This document shows, in pieces, positions 9,161 through 24,100 of a stretch of DNA of 64,000 nt. The position numbers and the translations under genes are program-made. Below the pieces are notes generated by a model, which made no database searches, was not told the DNA's origin, and worked only from the letters and a program-made list of their open reading frames with translations. The stretch lies in NCBI GenBank assembly GCA_007922305.1, contig ML677330.1:1949109-2013108 (forward strand), in the 5' to 3' direction. Numbering within the stretch: position 1 is the first letter of the stretch; the number at the start of each line of letters is the position of its first letter. This DNA is from Dermatemys mawii. Taxonomy: Eukaryota > Chordata > Testudines > Dermatemydidae.

Positions 9161-12100
9161 CCTGCTGGGGGTGGCAGCCGCTCAGGGCAGGGATCCGCTG
9201 GTGTTTGCTACACTCCCAGCTTCATTTGTAGTGAAAGCGGTGCCCGGGGCTCAAGCGATTATTTCTACTTTCTTAACTGTAGGCAGGGAGAGGCGCTGGG
9301 GCTAGGAACTGCCAGGCCTAGGGGTGCCAGGACAAGCCCGGCACAAATTAAACACTGGGCACCCGCCACCTATTCTTGCAGTGCCAGGCAAACCAGAGAT
9401 TCATAAACTGCCACCTTCGGTTGGCAGGGTTTCAAACAGGGGGCATAAAATGCCCACTCTCCACTACTTACTGATATTGATGGAAGGAGCCAGAAGTAAA
9501 TTATTCCCAGGCATACATTGCACATTACATTAATAAGAGGGGCAATAGTTCACTCAGTCAAGCTGGTGTTTTCTTAAACTAAATGAAAGTAGGTTTGCAA
9601 AGTATAACACCTGTAGTTATTTATAAAGGTGATTTAACAGTGCTTTTAAAAAAGTTATTTTTCTTCTACAGAACTGTCATTTAAAAAATGTATAGCACCT
9701 TCTATTGTACCCTGTGCATGTAACACACCTCTTACCTTAACACATGCCTATTTATTAACTGAAAATCATTTAAAAAGGATTAGAATCCACGACTATGCTC
9801 CCAGACCTCTTTCCCAGCCATCTTTTCAGAACTGATATGAGTAGCAGGCTGCACAAAAGATTGTTTGCAAAAAACAACTGACCAACCACAACAAAAACCC
9901 ACAAACAAAACGACCCCAACCAAACAAAATCCCTTCAAACTTCAAAATATTTACCAGTTATGCCATTGTAGTTAGGGCTTTATCATCCCATGTGGACAAA
10001 CTTATTTCAGTGCAAGATTGTCTTTTCCAGTTTAGCTTAACCACTTCCCAAATAACATAAACTAAACTGAAAAAAGCCAGTTGGTCAAACTTTTGTTGAA
10101 AAAACACACTCCTGACCAACATAAGTTTCACAGGCAAAAGTGCTGATGTGGACAGCACTGTGTTGGCAGGAGAGGCTCTTCTGCTGACACAATTAGCATC
10201 ACTTTATGGGAGTGGTTTAATTATGCCAGCCAGAAAGCTCTCACCTGCCACCAAAGAGCAGCTACACAGGAGATCTTACAGCAGTATGGCTGTAATGGTA
10301 CAGCTATTCTGCTGTAAGGTCCATCATGTATATATACTCTGATTTACTTGGGGAATGATACTAGTATAACTACATCTGTTTTAATTAACACCTTAGCTTA
10401 TTCCAGAATAACTGAGTGGGTACACAATAATGATTTTTTTTTATTTAATATTGTATGTATTTTAGGAGCACCCTTCCTGTTAAAACAAAGTTTGGGAGGA
10501 GCGGGGTGTGGTTGCTTAGTCCTCTATGCACCTGTGGCATACCCTAGTACAGGCTAAAGGGCAGCATTGGAACTGCAGCTGTTTCAGAATGAGATTAAAG
10601 AGCGTGAAGCTAGCACTTTGAAATTTGCACCCATGCTGTCTGATACATTGCCCTCTACACACGCAACCTGCTTATTGCCATTGCAGGTACACTTACTGCA
10701 GATACACAGCTGGCTGTGTGCTTGAGCAACCAAACCTTACCATAAGGCTACAAAGATTTCATAGAATTGGAAGGGACCTCGGGAGTCATCTGCTCTCAAG
10801 GCAGGACTAAAGGCAGTCATCTGCATTCAAGGCAGGACTAAGTATTACCTAGAGCATCCCTGACAGGTGTTTGTCCAACCTCCTCTTAAAAATCCTCAAT
10901 GATGGAGATTTCACAACCTAACTTGGCAATTTATTCCAATTCCAGCTAGGAAGTTTTTCCTAATATCCAACCTAAACCACCCTTGCAGCAATTTAAGTCC
11001 ATTGTTTCTTGTCCTGTCCTCAGAGGTTAAGAAAAACAAATTTTTCTCCCTCCTTTTAACCACCTTTTATGTCCTTGAGAACTGTTATGTCCTCTCTCAG
11101 TCTTCTCTTCTCTAGACTGAACAAACTCAGTTTTTTCAGTCTTCCCTCATAGGTCATGTTTGTAGACATTTAATCATTTTTGTTGCTTTTCCCTGGACTT
11201 TCTCTAATTTGTCCACATCTTTCCTGAAATGTGGTGCCCAGAACTGAACACAATACTCCAGTTGAGGTCTAATCAGCACGGAGTAGAGCGGAAGAATTAC
11301 TTCTCATGTCTTGTTTACAGTACTCCTGCTGACTCATCTCAGAATGATGTTTCCCCCGATCCCAACATTACACTGTTGACTCATATTTAGCTTGTGATCC
11401 ACTATGACTCCCAGATCCCTTCCCACAGTACTCCTTCCTAGGCAGTTGTTTCCCATTTTGTATGAGTGCAATTGATTGTTCCTTCCTAAGTTGAGTACTT
11501 TGCATTTACTTTTAATTGAGTTTCATCCTATTTAGACCATTTCTCCAGTTTGTCCAGATCATTTTTAATTTTAAATCTTATCCTCCAAAGCACTTGCAAC
11601 CCTTCCCAGCTTGGTATCGTCCACAGACTTTAAGTGTACTCTCTATGCCATTATCTAAATCACTGATGAAGAAGGCATTCGTTGTACCCTTCCAGCATGA
11701 CTGTGAACCACTGATTACATTCTGGGAAAGATTTTCCAACCAGTTATGCACTCACCTTATAGTAGCTCCATCTAGGTTGTATTTCCCTAGTTTGTTTATG
11801 AGGTCATGTGAGACTGTATCAAAAGCCTTACTAAAGTCAAGATATACCATATCTACTGCTTCCTCCCATCCACAATACTTCTTACCCTGTCAAAGAAAGC
11901 TATCAGGTTGATTTGTTCTTGACAAATCCATGCTGACTTATATATCACCTTATTATCTTCTAGGTGGCTTGCAAATTGATTTCTTAATTATTTGCTCCAT
12001 TATCTTTCCGAGAACAGAAGTTAAGATGACTCATCTGTAATACCCAGGTTGCCCTTATTTCCCTTTTTATAGATGGTTACTGTATTTGCCCTTTTCCAGT

Positions 12101-15100
12101 CTTCTGGAATGTCTCCCATGACCTTTCAAAGATAATTGCTAATGGCTCAGATATATCCTCAGTCAGCTCCTGACACATTATTTATGCCTGTGCCTATGCC
12201 CATAGGAAAGAGGAAAAGACATTCCTGGTGTTAGAGGAGGGCCCCCATTGTAAGTGAATCTGCTTCAGATGAATACACTTAACTTGTGATGCAATAGACA
12301 AGCTCTGGCATTCAACTCATACCCTTGAGCAGTCACCACCCACATGTTAAGAATTATTATAGCATCTCAGGTCATTCCCTTCAAGCCAGTCATCTGTTTT
12401 TCTTCACTATCTGAAACTACTGTCATTAGATACATATTCCTACTTAGCCTCTTCCCTGCAAGGAGTGCCACAGAAGTGCATCTTTGCTGAACTCCTTGCA
12501 AGATTGAGGCCATAGTGTATAGAGTGCCTAGGTTAGGTTCTATTTTCGAACAACATGTTGACTATCCACATAATATCTAATAGTGATTATTTAACTACTG
12601 ATATTCTGCAGTTGTAGCATTATTATGAAGTTTCCTTTGGTGTGTGAGTGGAAAGGAATGTAGTGTGTCAGAGGCAGAAGGTAGAATAATGGGAAGCAAA
12701 TACAAAATGAAGAAAACTGCCTCAGGTTTTCCTGCCTCTTCCACTCCTCACCCCCAAAACCCTCTGGGTTCTCTTCCCCCTGTCTGCTGGTTATCACTAG
12801 CTCCTCCAAGAGGATCACTCCTGCATCTCACAACTTCCTGATTCTGTGAGGTGCAAGAGGACAGACTCCTGTAACACCGTACGCACTAGCTGCCATAAGA
12901 GGAAATAAGTTATCATGTCTCATTGGCAAGAAATGTCATTCATGAAGCTGCACAAAACTTAGTAGCAGTATTTTGTCCTAGGGAAAGATGCATGGTGTTG
13001 GGCACTGGAAGAGCACAAGTTTTAGTTTTAGCTCTTCCAGTGACCATGTACTTGGTCAGTAGAAGAGAATTAATATTTTTGCGATGGTCACTTTGTTCTT
13101 TTATGGTCTGATTTGCACAAGGACTGAGTACTCTCATTGATTCAGTTTCAGGTATGAAGACAGATGGTCTAGTGGCTAGAGTGTTAACCTGTGATTTGAG
13201 AGAGCTGGGTTTAATTCCCTATTCTACCACAGACCTTTGGCAAGTTATAGAGTGTTAGATTCACAAAGCCTTATGGGTCTAAATCCAATATTCAGGCACC
13301 ACTAATGTTCTCCAAGCCACTGTGCTGTTGTTGTCTAAAGTCCCCTATACGCCTAAGTTTCCAGAAAAAGACATGTGCAAAGCTGCTTGAGGCCACCCCA
13401 CCTCATTCTTAAGGCCTAATGAGATTCTCAAACTAGCCATTCCTCCCACCCCCATCTTTCCAGGAGGGACTGATCCTGTTGATGTTCTCAGAGCATACAT
13501 ACTAGTTCAGGCCCTGCACAAAATACATCTACAAGTACATGCTTGGTATCTACTGAGTAGACCCATGGTTAGGGCACTCACCTAGAATGTAGGAAACCCA
13601 ATCCATCCTCTGATACCTGAATGCAGGTCTTCATATCCCAGGTGAATATTTTGTCTCCTGGGTATTGGGGGGGAGGGGGCGTGTTTCTCTCCCAATCTTT
13701 CCTTTAGAGCTGTGACACTTCAAATATTTTTTGGAGCAGGGCTTTGAACCTGACTCTCCCACTTCCCAGGTGATGCACTAAGCTGTAGAGTCACTCTGTT
13801 TCTGGGGCCTGGTGATATAGGAGTCCTGAGTTCCAGCTTTAAATTTCCTGCTTGAGGATCTTCCCACATCCCAGATTAGTCCCTAAGCACTGGGACATGA
13901 CTGAGCTAGAAACATCCCACCACTGCTTGTCCCTGGCTATCTTTTGTGCAGGACCCTAACTGGGAGGCATACTCCGAGAATATCTACTAGCTTAGTCCCC
14001 TTTAGGAGATCATGTGAGAATGCCACCAGATCTTAGGTGCGACTAGGACTTCAAGCAGCTGGTAACACCATCAATTCCCATAGGAGAAAACAATCTAGGC
14101 CTCAGTAAATATACCACTGCCAAGTGATTATAATCATTGACATGTTTTTAGTGCCCAAGGATTCACTTAGAGTTAAGCAATAAGGAAAACACTAATTTGA
14201 ATATCAGTGAGCTTTGAAATGGATGTTGTCACTTTATTTGGCCCAAATTTTAGATATTGTTAAAAAAAACAACAAACACACACCTTTTAGTATGGGATTT
14301 TGAAAGGAGCCAATGGACATTTAGGTTCCCAGAGCCTACTGAATTCCAATGGAAGTTGGGTACCCCTCTAACTCCATGATGTTCCTTTGAAAAGTCCCAG
14401 CTTTACAAGACTAATGACCAACATTTTCATTAATTAATTAAAAAAATATTTTTTTTAACCCCCTCCTCCCCCCAAATGAACAGTTCCCAGCAGTGTTTGC
14501 AATCCAGATACTGTAGAGTTTTTCTAATTAAGTAAGTAAAAGTGATTAGAAACTGATTAAACAGAAATGAAATTAAGAGCAAGCAGGAAGTCCTCTTCAG
14601 TTTTCTTTAGCCTGAGACCCAGCAAACAAAGGGTATCTTACCTCAGTCAGATAAAACTCAACACGCAACATGGCTTACTTCAGCATAAAACAATTCCTTT
14701 GGCACAGCTATTCTTCTTTGAAGCTTATTTGTCTCAAGCCCCCTGCCTGATTCTTTCCCTTTTCTGGGATAATGAGGAATTCATTAATTCTCCACAGCTT
14801 GCACTACTCTGCATATCCCATCATTAAGCACATGTAGTAGTGGCCCTTGCTAAAGAGGAAGGTTAACTTTTCCTTCTCAACATTAGATAGGCCCAATACC
14901 CTGATCACAGAAACCTTAACCAGGTATGTTTTTTGGGAGAGGTTGGCAATTAAGTGGAAACTTAATTTGGAATTTTCAAGCTAAGGAAAGACAATTTTTA
15001 AGGGAAGCAATCATGTTTTTGAGGGTTGGGTATACTTAGGTTGAAGTGATACTTTATCAGCCTTAGCTCCAGGTTTGCCATCAAAAACTATTGTGATTCT

Positions 15101-18100
15101 CATACACACGCTTTCTGTAATAGTTCTTTTATTTAGGATTCTGAACTATGTCATTACTGCTAAGTTCAGCTGTGTCTACGCTAATACTTTTCAGCATTTC
15201 TCCCATCATTAGTCTAGCACCCTTGTTGCAGTTCTTCTGGTGCTAGCTACAGTGGACTTGCTAGTGTAGACAGGCTACAAGTGTTTTCTACACTGTTATG
15301 TCTAACCTTGACAATTAGACAACATGATGGTAAAAACACTGGCAACTGGTCTACAGTAGTATTTCCACCATTGCTGTCACCAGTGGAGATGTACCTATGC
15401 TAGACCAATAATAGGAGAAGTGTTAAGAGGAGAAGTAGGCAAGGCTTTTGTGACTTGATTTCAATGGTAAGGTACTGACGGGACAGCAAAGGGCAAAAAA
15501 TAATCACAAAAGTTAACAAACATGGTCCATCATGGCTCAGTACTAGGATTCCATTCATTCGATTTATTACAGAAATAAATTATGAAAGGATATAAAAATG
15601 TGTTCATAATTTTCTTTTTTGCAGCTGATGCATTATATGTTTTGACAGTGACATTGGTGTGGTATTTTCAATTGCAGGGCAAATCCAGGTGGATAGTGGG
15701 CCCGCTTTAAATACCAAAGGTACGGTAAAGTATTACTTTCATAAAATGGCTAGGTTAAAAAGAGTATTGTGGGCTGCACACTTTTGGTAATATGGATTGT
15801 AAGATATCTTCAGATTTGTGGAGACACTGATGTATAGTGACAAAGAGTCCTGTGGCAACTTAAAGACTAACTAAAGTTTTGGAGCATAAGCTTTTGTGGG
15901 CTAATACTGATGTATAGGTGGGAAAAGATGGGAACTGGGCATAGCTGACAGCTTTATTTTTAAAACGGTAGGTCAAGCTCTGTATTCCTTGTACACTCAA
16001 TAGTATTATTAATTTCACTGAGAGTTTTGGGTGTACTAACACGGCCGATGTATGTATTCTATGCATTTTAGCAGAAGAAAGGGTGTGAGTCGTTTGCATA
16101 TTTTAGAATTTTTCTGCTAGTTGATTGTCCTTATACCTATGTCACTTCCTAAATTGTTGAGTGACAGAGCTAACCATAAAGAAAATGCTTAATGTACTAG
16201 AAATTAAATAGTGTATACAAAAGCATGCACAGTTTTTGCATGAAATTACAGAGGCTGTGCATTAAAATGACCAGATGGACAGTTTGTTATTTGCATATGC
16301 AGTGTCCTAGATTGCAGATACACAGTTTATGCATCTGCATTTTTGAAATTTTAAAGATCTGGTCTTTTGGGATCACATGTTTAATAATGGCCTCCAAAAG
16401 TAAACCCATAAAATTGCACACCCCAATAAGCATTAATGCAAATCAGTTGATTTCATGCCTAATTATCTGGCCTGTGCATGAACTGCCTTGATTATGTTAT
16501 CAAATGTACTTTACAAGTGGTTGCACGTGCTCTACATGTGAGTCCTTAAAAAAGAAGTACTGGAATGGATTTCCAGGACTATCACTCATATGGGATTGTA
16601 ACGGAACGCCCCCCCAAAAAATACAGGAATGGTATTCTGGAGTGTTGCAGCACTACTCAAGCCCTAGTTTAAGTTTAAATTTGAAAATCTCCCATTGCCT
16701 AAGATATCAAATGTTCTTTTAATAACAGGGTTAGTAATTCAAACACCCTTTGGCTCTCTTGTTACTGTAGGTGGAGACCAAAACGTCACAGAAACAGATG
16801 CCTTTGAGAGAAGGTAAAGGCCTTTGTTTTAATCAGAAAGACTAAAGATGGTAATGGAAGAGAGATAAAGATGTGAAAGTGAAACACAAAACATTTACAA
16901 CTTGTTTTTTCAAAAATCTGCGGTAAGAGGCCAAGCGGAGTACCCAAGAAGGTTTCCTAATGTTGCAGACTCCTATATATCAATGAAGTAGTAGTGTTCA
17001 TTGTTTTATTATGGCACCATCCAGAGGCCCTAGTAAGAATCAGAGTTCCATAGTGCTGTCAGTGAACAAATACATGCAGCAGGAAGGAGACTCTGGGCTA
17101 GATTCATGAAGGGGTCTTAGAAATTCCAACACTAACCTTCTTGGTAACCTGCTATTGAGTGGAATTCATGGTCCCAAGTTAGGTACCTGGGTTTCCCACA
17201 TAATGCATACAATAAATGAATAACATTTATATTATATGATGTTTGTTTATAGTAACGCCGACTCTGTGTTAAGCTCTTTCCAGACATGTTGTGGCTGGGA
17301 GTGGTCAGATCTCTGCTCTGAGGATACTACAAGCTAAAGATAGAAGTGACTACTTCTAACCATCAGAAAAATTAGGTGCTGGAACAGCCTTCCAAGGAGA
17401 ATAGTGGGGACAAGAAACCTGACTTGTTTCAAGACTGAGCTTAATAAGTTTATGGAGTTGATGGTATGATGAGATTGCTCCCAAATGGCATGTGGTCCTT
17501 CCATGACTACTATTAGTCAGTATCTTCAATGGCCAGAGATAGGACATTAGAGGGGAAGAGCTCTGAGTTACTACAATTAATTCTTTCCCAGATGTGTGTC
17601 TGGTGGGTCTTGTCCACATGGTCAGGATCTCACTGATCGTCTGGTTTGAATTAGCGTAAATGGTGGACTGGCTATAACTTAAAGTCTTTAAATCAAGAGT
17701 AACTTAGCCAGAGGTTATGGGCTTACTACATGAGTGGGTGGATGAGATTCTGGGGTTTGCGATCAGCAGGAGGTCAGACTAGATGATCATGATGGTCCCT
17801 TCTGGCCTTAAAGCCTGAGTCTACAAACAAAGATTTTTTTTATGACTCAAGTAGATTTACTATAAATACTACAACAGAAGTGGGTCTTTCAAAGGGATTT
17901 AAATGTGGAGAGGGTAGAGACTTTGCAGATGAGCTTAGGAAGGTCATACCATTCATAGGGGCAGTGATTAATAAGAAAGAAATACTGGGGAAACTATGCC
18001 TAGAACCAGTTGTACAGATCTTGAGATGACATGCAAGAATTCCATATGTCCTCAGACAAATTTTCATAGACTTCATTCAACCCCCCTTCTCCAACCATTA

Positions 18101-21100
18101 GCCCACCCATCAATTAACTTTTCCCCTCCTCATCTTTCTTCCTGCTAGATAATATCCAGGATCCAAATGGCCCTGGTTATATGGTTAGAACAGTTCACAG
18201 CATTTCATTGCAAGTCTGTTCTGCTTATCAGAACAATTAGCATATTATATATATGTGTGTATATTATGGGCTAGTCAGACATATGCCCATACAATATTTG
18301 ACATATTACAAATACATATAATATAAATGGTGGGGACAAAGAATGAAAGAAAGTTGCTCCTTCTAGCACACAGAGGCAGCAGTATAGGGAATACTCACTG
18401 AGAAGCAGCCTCCAGCTATGTCTTTGTTTACCTAATTACGTGGTCAGTCCTAGGGTGCCAAGTGTGATAGCCCAGGTTGGGTCACACTGACCTACAACTG
18501 GCTCTAGTCATGCTTGCTCTTTTTGACAGTTAAGTATTTGGTTTCAGATCTTCTCAGGTGGAATGTTTACTTTCATCCAGTTCCAGGGGAAAAGCTGTTT
18601 AAAATATTGCATATGTTTCCTAGTGGGTGTTTGGAAATAGCTTTTTAGTATGCATCTTAAGTTAGACAGGGATAGCTGTTTCATTGCATAAGATAACTTC
18701 TTTCTTCAGTAGATTCAGATAAGTTGTATGCACCAAATATTTATGGCTTATATTCATTTTTTTAAAACTGTGGCCTGTTGTGGAAATCTGTCTTTTAGAA
18801 ATCCACACCATCACCCTTCAAGTGATTTGGAGGCTATAGCTGCTTATACCCAACACAGTTTTCCTGCTGGTGTAGGTTGTCTAATTGAGGGGAAGAAAAA
18901 TGCCCCATCTTTTTCTATCTTTTTCCCCCTTCTTGATTTTTACTTAGTCACTGCTATTAAGGACATTTTGATTTCATCTTGCTTGAGTTATTTGGATTTA
19001 GGTAACTTGTCTCAGGTGAGCATGGATGAAAATCTCTCTCTGTCTCACCAGCATAAGAACCTAACATCGCAATGTAGTCTTCAGAAAGTTATGTGACTAT
19101 TTAAAACTGCCATGTTCACGTTGCATATGATTCAGTAAACAGTAACTTACAAAAAAAAATTCCAATTAGTGCACACTTACCTTATCAAAAGATGTCTGCA
19201 CTATAAGTTTTAAAATAAGAAGTCTGTGAAACTAAACTGTGAAACCTGGAGAATAAGTACTGAGTCGAGACTCCACTTTAATTTATCATAATGTGTCTAG
19301 TTATTACACTGGCAGTCTTCTGTCCTGGAATGCAACAGAGAATCCAAGCAAACAATGAAAGTTACAGAAACAGCTTTTTAAACTCAGAATTTACTGGCCT
19401 TTATCTACTGTAGCCATTTCATTAACGATATTTTTGTTAATATCAATGTTAATGTTATAAATGTTAACTCATTTAATGTGCCCCAGATTTTCAAACGTGA
19501 CTAGGGATTTGAGTACCCAACATCTCTAGTCAATCTTGAAAATCTTGGCCCGTGAACATATGTAGGTGAAGTAATAATTACTTATTTGTTAATTGAAAGG
19601 CATGTTCTCTCTTTGTACAGCCAACCATTTGATCCAGCAGCACAATACAAAATGAACCACAGGCGAAGGGGGATTGCTTTAATTTTCAATCATGAGCAGT
19701 TTTATTGGCATTTAACACTGCCAGATAGACGTGGCACACTTGCAGACAGAAACAATCTGAAACGCAGGTAAGATGCTATTTAGCTGCTTTACGGAAGGAT
19801 ACTATTTTTAAATAAGTTAAACAAAAAATATGCAATTCAAAGTGATTTGTCATGAAAGTTATATAAGCAGCTCTAAAATAACTGATTTCATTAACATAAT
19901 TGTGATTCAAAGATTTTGCACAGTTCCCCATGATAAAAAGAGTTAAATTGAAATAATAGGCAGAACTCCCATTGATTTCATTGGGGACAGAATCAGGCCC
20001 CGTGAAAATAGACTGCTGAGGTACAGGCAGCCATCAGGGTGAGGAAGACTAAGTGGTGATCTTAATTTTTAAAGGCTTTTTAGTATTGTGTAACTGAGCA
20101 ATGTATTTCTCTGTCTCAGTATCATGAGGGGGGGAAAAAATAGAACAAATATTTTCATAGGTTAATATAGACAAAAAGGTAAACTTGATTGTAATGTCAC
20201 AAACTGGTAGGAAGTGCCGGGGGGAAGGTATAGTACCCGAAATTACTTTCAACTCATTTTTTGTAATTGACTAGATTTCAAGCAGATTGTGCCCATTTAA
20301 TATTGTTTAGCAACAACAGTTTATCTTGTATGCCTAAGGCATTCAAGCCAAGTGATGGCTGGATGCAAGTGTTTATGTGGCTGACTCAAGGAGCCAGTAT
20401 AGTCTAAACTTAGCCACATGCTATTTTACAACAATTTAGATATGCAAAAAGGAAGGGATATATGACTTAAAGGGATATGTCTCTTAGCACTAGTTGTCTT
20501 CGAGTGTGGACTACCAACAAATCTCAGACTTTGCTATCACTGACAATATCAGTATATTTCAGGGCATGATTACGTTTTTATATTCTGTTTATATTAAATT
20601 TCTGATCTGATAGTATTATAATCCTTAAAAAAAAAAAGGTCCAAAATTGTCATTTTGGATCATGGTTGCCTGAAAATGAAATTGCATTTTGGCAAAATGT
20701 AAGTTCTATTTCATTTCGCATATTGGTTGGTTTTCAGACAGGGCCCTGTGTTTTCTGTTTATTCTTAACAGAATTCCTATTTCATGAGAATGCCTTGACT
20801 TTATAAATGACTTTTTTGGTTTGTTCTATGCATCCTTAAGACACTTCTGGGGATCAGGTCTGAGTACCATTACATAAATTAACATGGATATCCTTCGAGG
20901 AAAAGATACAAAATTTCAAAGGGAATAACAAAGGTGGTGGCATTTTTAGCATAACTCACAAAAGAAACTTATTAAAACGTGTGTGTTTAATGATAGTTTG
21001 ACAGAGCTTGGATTTGAAGTCAGATGCTTTGATGACCTTAAATCAGAAGAGGTTATGCAGAACATTTATGAAGGTAGGAGACCCTGTAGTGGGTATGTTT

Positions 21101-24100
21101 TAGTCTGCTTGCAGGAGCAGTTCTAGGTAAGATTGTATTTCTCCATCATTGTTAAGACAAGTTCACTGTAACCTGAATTATTTCCCTTCTGTGATGAAGT
21201 CCCATAACATAAAAAGACTAAGAAACAGAAAATATATCAATTTGATACTTTATTTGTATTGCAGTGCAAGTGTTGGAATTCCCAAGATGCATCTATGACC
21301 AACAGAAGTAGTGTTTACTAAACATCTCTCTAACCTCCAGTAGACTGGACCCTCAGCTTGCATGGATCAGTGTAGTTCCAGACTTCAGCAGAGCTATGCT
21401 TACAGCAGCTGAGACTCTGGCTCAACATATTTTGAATAGGATTGATTTGAAATTAAATGGCTAAATGTGGTCTTGAGAGGACTAATGGTGGAGTGTTTAA
21501 TAAATTCTGTAAGCTTGTGTAATCATCTAAACACTGTTCTGCTATTTTAGTGTCAATAGACAACCACAGTGATGCTGATTGCTTTGTCTGTGTGTTCCTG
21601 AGCCATGGTGAAGATAATCACGTTTACGCCTACGATGCAAAAATAAAAGTTCAGACAGTGACAAACATGTTCAGAGGAGACAAATGTCCGAGTCTAGTAG
21701 GAAAGCCTAAAATATTTATAATTCAGGTAAGATCTCTGTTCTTGAATTTATGTACTTTTTTCCCCAGTGGTACACAGGACAATTTTTGGGGGGGATAACT
21801 TCTCATGTGAAAAAGGCGGTGGTTATTATGACAAGAGGCAGCTTGCTACTACCTGCCCTTAGTAAGAGAAAGTCTTGTCTATAGATCAGCTTCTTATTTC
21901 CATGCACTCTCTCTCTCTCTGCAGGTCTATGATAGGCACATACCAACTCCATAGTCCTCTGAGCATCCCTCTGGAGTGCTCTGCCCATTCCACTGCATTC
22001 TACTCAGATTTGCTACTCCCTAAAGCAGCTTACTCAAGTCAAGTAGGATCACCACTCTGCTTAACACACAGCAGTTAGATATGTTTAAAGTGAAAACAAG
22101 TTTATCAAAGAATAGAGATTCAAATAATAGAAATTAAGGCTATTGGAAACAAATGGTTAAATATAAAACAGAACCCGCTTTGTAGAGCCTCCAGTTAACT
22201 CACAGGACATTTCTCAGTCTTCTACATTATAGCCTACCCCAGTGCCTTTTCCCAGCATTTTTCAACCAACCTGGCTGAAATCCCCATTTCATAAGATCAA
22301 GACTACAGCTTGTCTTCATATGTACCCATAGATATACCAGATCATAACTTTGATCTTCACCTGTTCTGAATTCTCTTCAAGCTCTTCATTAGCATTTAAG
22401 TCAATAAACTAATAGACTTTTATTATAACACACGCCAAGGAGATAAACATCTCCAGACAGGAAGCATTTAGCTACAAGGCCTAAAAACATTTTTCAGCAT
22501 TATAATATACATTATATATATTATATATATATATATTGCAATGATCGACTTCCAGTATGACACAGCTTTAATCAGAGACCCTATGTGACATCTCAAAGTG
22601 AACCCAGGGGAATCCCTGTCTCTCTTTGCCCTCTGCCAGTTGGCATTAAGTGCAACTTGGTTTACAGTTACGTAGCCTGGGCTGGAAAATCGTAGCCAAT
22701 GTAGAAAAGCATTTGAGAATCAGTTAAATTGGATTTTTTGCTATGTTAACTAAAACAGGGAATAATAGTGTAATGAAGCTGCCAGTGAGTCCCAATGGTA
22801 AAATGATATTGATACATGAAAGCCAGTTCAACTCAAGATTGTGTAGGAGAGATGGCTAACAATTGTCCAGTGGCAGAGATGCCATTTCCCCAAAAAAATG
22901 ATCGCAGAGAGTTGGTGGCCTCACCTCAGTTTTTTAGGTGACCACAACTGGGTGACCACAACTAGCTGCCAGGCTTAGGAAGGCTGGCGACTGAATGGAT
23001 AAATTAATGAACTATATCCCTACCCCATCACTCCCTCCAGTGAAGTCTTACCCACATAATTCAAGATGAGTGACAGTGGACAGGGCCTTCAGGAAATGAA
23101 TGGTCTCCATTTGCAGCAATCCTGTGCAGACCTGGCTGCAATTTAAAGCTGCCATCCCCTGGATGAACCACTTTATAGCTCCTCTCCTCTAAGGGAGAAA
23201 CCTTCAGACACAGAGTCCCTGAAGAATTAAACCTGCTGTTAATTCAGTATTGTGTACTAAGAGTAAATCCACTTTGAATTTTATAGAAGTAAGAGCAGCA
23301 AGCAGGGGAGAAGTTCAGTATCTCAACTGAAAAATTAATTATTGAGAGGTTCCTACTAATGTAGACTCACCCATAAAACAAAAACTAGAGACAATCTAAG
23401 ATCAGTTCCATCCTGGTTTTAAATTAATTTACAATGCAAACCAAGACATTAGTAGAAGATAGTGCTAAACCCCTTGAAATGTTGGAGGTGGCCATGAGGA
23501 AACCCGCATCTTATTGAGTTCTCCACTCTGCTTCACTGACAAGGACAGCCCCATGCACCTGCTTCTCCCACAAGGGTGTTCCCGCACTTCAAGCTGCTGC
23601 TTACACACAGAACGCCTTCCGTGAACTGATCTGTAAGGCTGCTATGCTCTTCTCCTTCTAAAAGTGGAGAATACGTCAGTATGGGGTCTGCTATGCTTTG
23701 ATATTTCCAAGTTGGTGCCCTTCCCTATTAAAAAGCTTTATCTACCAATGAAAGCCTCAGATGTACAAGTAGGACAAAAGGTAGTTCTTTCTGAACTTAG
23801 TCACACAAATGAAGACCATCTAAGAAAATAGGAAGTGCTTCTGCTTTTAGAATTTTGTTCTGGGATGGCTAACTGTACTTGGCAGATGAGAGGATTCAGC
23901 AGCTTTTTCTCCTGCTAGGCATGTCGAGGAGATAAACACGATGACCCTGTCATTGCTCAGGATGCAGTGGACAGTACTGTAGACAAGCCCAATGTCAATG
24001 AAACTGAAGTGGATGCAGCGGCTAGCTATACTTTACCTGCTGGTGCAGACTTTCTAATGTGCTACTCAGTTGCAGAAGGTATGTTGTTATTTTGCACCTA

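Larger units (their letters stand above)
8838..16770 (+). other. CASP6 intron 1
   Basis: 7.9-kb intron (GTAGGA...TTACTGTAG). It contains a truncated CR1 in reverse (10759-12172), a MITE-like remnant (about 9950-10340), a MIR-like SINE (13160-13260), further SINE-like remnants (13560-13900) and a Penelope-like terminus (15838-15912). The rest is AT-rich with nothing recognised. Confidence 0.85.

Noticed and set aside
8426..9305. Many overlapping frames on both strands (up to 182 aa) around the CASP6 start
   Set aside because: They fall in a CpG island where stop codons are rare, are rich in Arg, Pro, Gly and Ala, and have no splice or homology support. Only the short ATG exon 8798-8837 fits caspase-6.
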